This document shows positions 60,236 to 64,000 of a stretch of 64,000 nucleotides of DNA, piece by piece. The stretch lies in the NCBI GenBank assembly GCA_017654935.2, contig CM065703.1:43612936-43676935 (forward strand). The letters run 5' to 3'. The stretch comes from Phymorhynchus buccinoides. Lineage: Eukaryota; Mollusca; Gastropoda; Neogastropoda; Raphitomidae. The notes under the pieces were generated by a model. It did no database searches. It saw nothing but the letters and a program-made list of their open reading frames with translations, and was not told the origin of the DNA. Made by a program: the position numbers and the translations under genes. Each line of letters opens with the position of its first letter. Positions within the stretch are counted from its first letter, which is position 1.

Positions 60236-60908
60236 TATAATCAATTATAATGGTGGGGATTGTCAACAACAACAAAATGACATCACACTGAAAACACAGC
60301 ACAATTCTCATGTCATTTTACTACTGAATAAACAACACAATCATTCTAACCAATCAGATGTTCTCACAACTCTTTGGAGCGTTCTTTCTTATGCACTAAT
60401 TCATTATTATTCTAAATGTTTTCTGTGAAGAAAAATATTTTGTTTCCCTTTTCCTTGTTTTCCTTGTTTGCTTCGTGCATGCACGCACACACACACACAC
60501 GCACACACACGCACACAAACACACAGGGGTGGAGTGTGATACAGGGGAAGGAGAGCGAGAAAGAAGTTTTGGAGATGTTAGACTTAGAGATAACTAGTTT
60601 GAAATAGTCTACTCAGAACTCTTGCTTTGCAGAGATTTTCTCAGACCCTTTTTGGATGATGTGCTTTTCTGTTTCACTGTCAGTCTTTCTTTTACCAATT
60701 TGCATTCGTGGTGGATCCGCACTTTAAAATATAAGCGAGTCAACTTGGAAAATAGAATTTCCCTTGCGCATTGCGATGACTCGGCCATATATGTTGTTGA
60801 ATGAAAGGCTGAAGTGATGGTCTCATCTGCGGAACATCTCTCTTCAAAATCAGACAATTTACATTGGCCTTGGTCGGGTTTGCTGCACACTGTCCGTGTT
60901 TCCAATTC

Positions 60909-61410
60909 AAGAAGGTAAAAAAAACTGGGTATCAGGCGTCAAGTATCTCAGTCGTCCTCGGTCAAGGGTATCAGTCAGTTTGGTATGTGGGTCACATTCA
61001 GTAGAGCTCTCTGTACTCTTCTCCTTTGATAGTTTTTCAATACAGTGGAGCATCTCCTCCTTCTTATCACTATCATTAAGATGTCTGAGCTTTTTCTTCA
61101 GTTTTGTCAAAATGCTGGCACCAATGAAATTAACAATGTCTTTCTCTTGGTCAGTGAGTTCAGAACACACCCGCTCCTTTTCTTCAGTTCTGGGGGACAC
61201 TGGGTAATTTGCATCCAGCAGTCTCTCGAACAGGCGTAGACAGCCATGCGGCAGCCCTGGGGCACTGGAGGAACTGGGCAAGGGGCTGCATGTGCTGAAC
61301 ATAGGCGCTGTAATAGTTCTGCCATGCCAGTTCTCTGGAGCTGTGAATGAATCTGCTCCTTCCATCCAAGCAGTTGTCAAGGAAATGCACCTTTTCAAGG
61401 ACACTCGACT
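60909..61410 (-). CDS. Last exon, main part, of the unrecognised minus-strand gene
   Basis: After the acceptor at 61411-61412 the frame reads SSVLEKVHFLDNCLDGRSRF, then ELAWQNYYSAYVQHMQPLAQ. It changes frame in the CCCC run near 61270 and continues HGCLRLFERLLDANYPVSP, ELTDQEKDIVNFIGASIL and KLKKKLRHLNDSDKKEEML. The charged helical C-terminal half is well formed and the amino acid composition is protein-like throughout. A second frame change at the T-run near 60918 leads into the tail at 60905-60609. I know of no named domain that matches. Confidence 0.6.
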
Positions 61411-62591
61411 CTGAAAGAAAAAAGACAATCATTTCAAGAAAAACATGACAGAGATAACAGTATAGGCCTTAAGAAGTTTTAAATGTTTTTAAACATTTAC
61501 TGCAGCTAAATATCTGACCCATACCAGTTTTAATTGGGCCTTTTTCAATGAATCTAAAAACAATATGTTACAAATGTGTTAATAATTCAATATTTGAGGT
61601 TAACAATTAACAGCATCCATTAAAAAAAAAGGGCAAACCATAACAAGGTGGTTTTCCCTGACGTTTTGGCAAATACACACTCTCATAGTAGCGGGCGATT
61701 TATTTGACTGAGCGACTATTTTGGCTGCGACATTGCCTTCCTCTGTGGTTTCTTTTAAGATAGTTGTGAACAATCAAAGCCAGTAAAAAAAAAGATCCCA
61801 CATGACTTTTCCACCCCTGAAGGAGTTAAGAATTAATATATAATTTAAAATATTGAAAAATGTTACTCATTTTATCTGCACAAAGTCAGTACTCCATTCT
61901 CCTTTTGTTTTTTTAAATTAAAGTATCATAGCACAGGTCTACAAGAAATACTAGGAATGTGTTGCCTAGTGTCAGTTGTGCTCATAGATTTTGACATGTG
62001 ATTATTACTTTTCAAGCAAATGTCTAACATTCCAATTCCTGTTTTAAACCTTCCTATTGCCATTCATTAAAATAGTCACTCTTTTGAAAACAGGCAAAAC
62101 CAAAACTCCCTGAGTGTTCAACAGTCTTTTTCATCTGTCACACAACCTTTCTCAGTCTCTGCCTACTTCAGACTCTCTCCCCTCTCCTTTCTTGTCTACT
62201 TGTCCACCCACCATCTTCCATCCACCCCTGGAAAATGGAATGAAGAAATGGGAGAATAAGTAAGGGGACACACTACAAAAGCACAGTTGTTAAAATATGT
62301 AACAAATCAACGTCAGACTCATAGCCTACTTACTTGCCACCGTCTTGAAAATTGGACGTGCAGATGTTGAAATGCAGTCATTTGCCAGTGTAGAACAGAC
62401 ATCATTCACCATCTCCAATGTTACCTGCAATTAATATTCAAATAGTTACATCATGTGTTCAGCTGCTGTCCATAGAGTGAGACACTGTGTGACATTTCAG
62501 TTTTAACACATGAAAAGTGCATGATTTTTTAACCAATCTTATAAACTGAATGCTAAAACATACACACATCACACACACACACTCTCTCTCT

Positions 62592-62600
62592 CTGTGTCTT

Positions 62601-62658
<58 letters not shown>
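62592..62658 (+). repeat. (CA)n microsatellite in the intron of the minus-strand gene
   Basis: About 60 bp of CA repeat plus a short CA/CT tract at 62567-62592, about 27 bp from the exon 2 donor. Confidence 0.95.
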
Positions 62659-62660
<2 letters not shown>

Positions 62661-63484
62661 CAAACAAGACACATAAAATCAAACCTTAAAGTGCAACTTG
62701 TTTTGCACAGACATGCCCTTGCTAACAGAAGTACTAGCAGCCTCAGTTGACTGCGTGATGTCTGCATCAGCGTCACAAAGTTGAGAAAACATCCTCATCC
62801 TGCAATAAAAATGTATACATGCTTTTTTATTCATTAGAGAATCACATAGACTGAATCATCAGGTCTAGTTTAGGTCAATGAAAACAAGGAAATGTATGAC
62901 AAGATTATAATTTTAACTAAGGAAATTGATATGTCACTTTAAAAAAAGTAAGTCTAGAAACAAAGTGATTGAGGTACCAACAGTTATGCACATTCCAATA
63001 AGAATCTTACTGGAATTTGAAGCTTCAAGATCAACTACAAACGAATTGTGTGTAGATCTACACACACTTAGTACTCAAACTATTATATCAAATAATTGTG
63101 GCAGTTATTAATGCCACTTTCACAGTAGCAGTTTTGCTCAGTCTCAGTCACATTATGTTAATAAGCCCTCAGCTTGGAGATGTGCATTTAGAGGGGGAAG
63201 AAATTACCAGATTTCAAAGGTCGCCCCCCCATTCGACTCGCGCTACAAACCCTCTAATCACAACAGTAGGCCTAGGCCTAAACAGTGAAGTGAAGCAGCA
63301 GTAGTATTTACACGACTTATTTTCATACAAAAACAAATTATGACGAAAGTGCATTCACTAATGTATAAAATGAAGCATTGGATACTGCAAATATCTATTG
63401 TCATAACGGTAAAAGTTCGTTTTTACTCACAATAAACTGCGTGATAAGTTGATCGACTGTTGATTCCATGCTTGCTAGTTGACA

Positions 63485-63493
63485 ACCGGAAGT
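63485..63493 (-). promoter_or_regulatory. ETS-like promoter motif ACTTCCGGT upstream of the minus-strand gene
   Basis: On the minus strand ACTTCCGGT lies about 16 bp before the ATG at 63469. ETS/GABP-type sites of this form close to the transcription start are common in animal housekeeping promoters. No TATA box is evident. It supports a real 5' end here but is not proof. Confidence 0.4.
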
Positions 63494-64000
63494 AAGGAAC
63501 CCGACTAGTGCGGGTTGTGACCTTTCCACCCACTCCCTGACTGGCCGAAAGAGGAAAGAGCTATCGAGACAGTCATCCAGTGTATAGAAGTCCGTGGTAA
63601 AACCGACCTATGTTATGTTTCCAAACCCAGCTAGGCTTGTGTCAGTGTCAGTTTAATCATGCTATTTAAGTCATACAGTGAGCTCCTTCCACTGCTGTGA
63701 CTGTGTATTCCCTCATGTTGTTTAACATTGAGTGCTATGGCACAAGGCCTACAATCATACCTAATCATTGTTATTTCTTGTTTATATTTATGCTTGCATA
63801 TTTTGTATCGTTGCAGGATGTAATCTCTGCACTGTCTTCCTTAGTCTTCCTATGTCTTCCTTAGTATTTCCTAGTACCCAAATAAACAAAAGCTAAACAA
63901 CTGTCTGGTTTCCTCTATATGTTCCTGGTCTGTGCGGAGTGTGCCTATCTTCACCCTCCAATCCTTATCCCTCATCAACTCTTCCCTATCCTTTTCCCTT
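63494..64000. other. Intergenic sequence at the right edge
   Basis: No gene, TIR or repeat family is recognised. GGGTTGTGACCTTTCCACCC and nearby sequence may be promoter-proximal to the minus-strand gene. Confidence 0.45.

Larger units (their letters stand above)
60609..63469 (-). pseudogene. Spliced minus-strand gene, unrecognised family, two frame breaks in last exon
   Basis: Minus-strand exons: 63469-63431 (ATGGAATCAACAGTCG.., donor ATT|GTGAGT), 62799-62685 (acceptor TTTTATTGCAG, donor AAG|GTTTGA), 62424-62334 (acceptor TTAATTGCAG, donor A|GTAAGT), 61410-60609 (acceptor TTTCTTTCAG). Exons 2 to 4 join in one frame: MFSQLCDADADITQST..., VTLEMVNDVCSTLANDC..., SSVLEKVHFLDNCLDGRSRF. Exon 1 joins out of phase, so it may be non-coding or the true start may be the ATG in exon 2. 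In exon 4 the frame shifts at a C-run near 61270 and at a T-run near 60918. With both bridged the protein ends ITSAFHSTTYMAESSQC...ARLYFK-like...KGLRKSLQSKSS. The segment ELTDQEKDIVNFIGASIL resembles C-terminal parts of some invertebrate transposon-related proteins. No function is assigned. Confidence 0.65.

Overview
The window is animal nuclear DNA, most likely from a marine lophotrochozoan and probably a mollusc. It has spliced genes, several families of non-LTR retrotransposon, a Penelope-like remnant, a P-element/THAP9-type transposase, many palindromic MITEs, abundant dinucleotide and trinucleotide microsatellites, and large minisatellite arrays. There are no operons, ribosome binding sites or other prokaryotic features. 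The organism call is an inference from this repeat landscape. By my rough count about one third of the window is tandem repeat.

Layout. 0-4.5 kb: a Tx1/L1-type LINE (LINE-A) with the end of ORF1 and a long open reverse transcriptase; it stops 7 nt before a (GA)n tract. 5.4-8.6 kb: five tandem arrays with units of about 45, 160, 38, 55 and 61 bp. 8.6-12.9 kb: no genes, scattered microsatellites. 12.9-16.6 kb: duplications, three foldback or TIR elements and a 53-bp minisatellite. 16.7-19.3 kb: a Penelope GIY-YIG endonuclease fragment that runs into a 74-bp array. 19.9-21.6 kb: two TIR elements and a 70-bp array. 21.9-23.8 kb: a minus-strand CR1/Jockey-type RT (LINE-B) held between two (TAG)n tracts. 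24.5-26.1 kb: microsatellites and a second copy of the palindromic MITE. 26.15-30.2 kb: LINE-C, with a 113-bp monomer array directly upstream of ORF1, an ORF1 with a 2A-like leader, and a broken endonuclease. 30.9-32.7 kb: a LINE 3' end (LINE-D) and a minus-strand esterase-type ORF1 (LINE-E). 34.7-36.5 kb: 72-bp and 58-bp arrays. 37.8-47.1 kb: a 9.2-kb G-rich satellite with about 40 regularly spaced quasi-palindromic spacers. 47.1-53.6 kb: mostly non-coding, with one orphan minus-strand exon. 53.7-57.35 kb: a P-element-type transposase gene with two recognisable coding blocks, one nonsense codon and one frameshift. 57.4-60.3 kb: interspersed repeats and two TA-flanked MITEs. 60.6-63.5 kb: a minus-strand spliced gene of an unrecognised family, with an ETS-like promoter motif at its 5' end.

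The most notable points are four. (1) The giant satellite unit is nearly identical to the terminal and internal sequence of a pogo/Tigger-like MITE at 58.9 kb, so the satellite probably grew from a transposon end. (2) LINE-C has tandem 5' monomers directly upstream of ORF1, an arrangement like mouse L1. (3) LINEs repeatedly sit directly against microsatellites, which suggests microsatellite-targeted insertion. (4) The apparent frameshifts in the P-type transposase and the 60.6-63.5 kb gene can each be explained by one extra base in a homopolymer run, so these genes may be less broken than they look.
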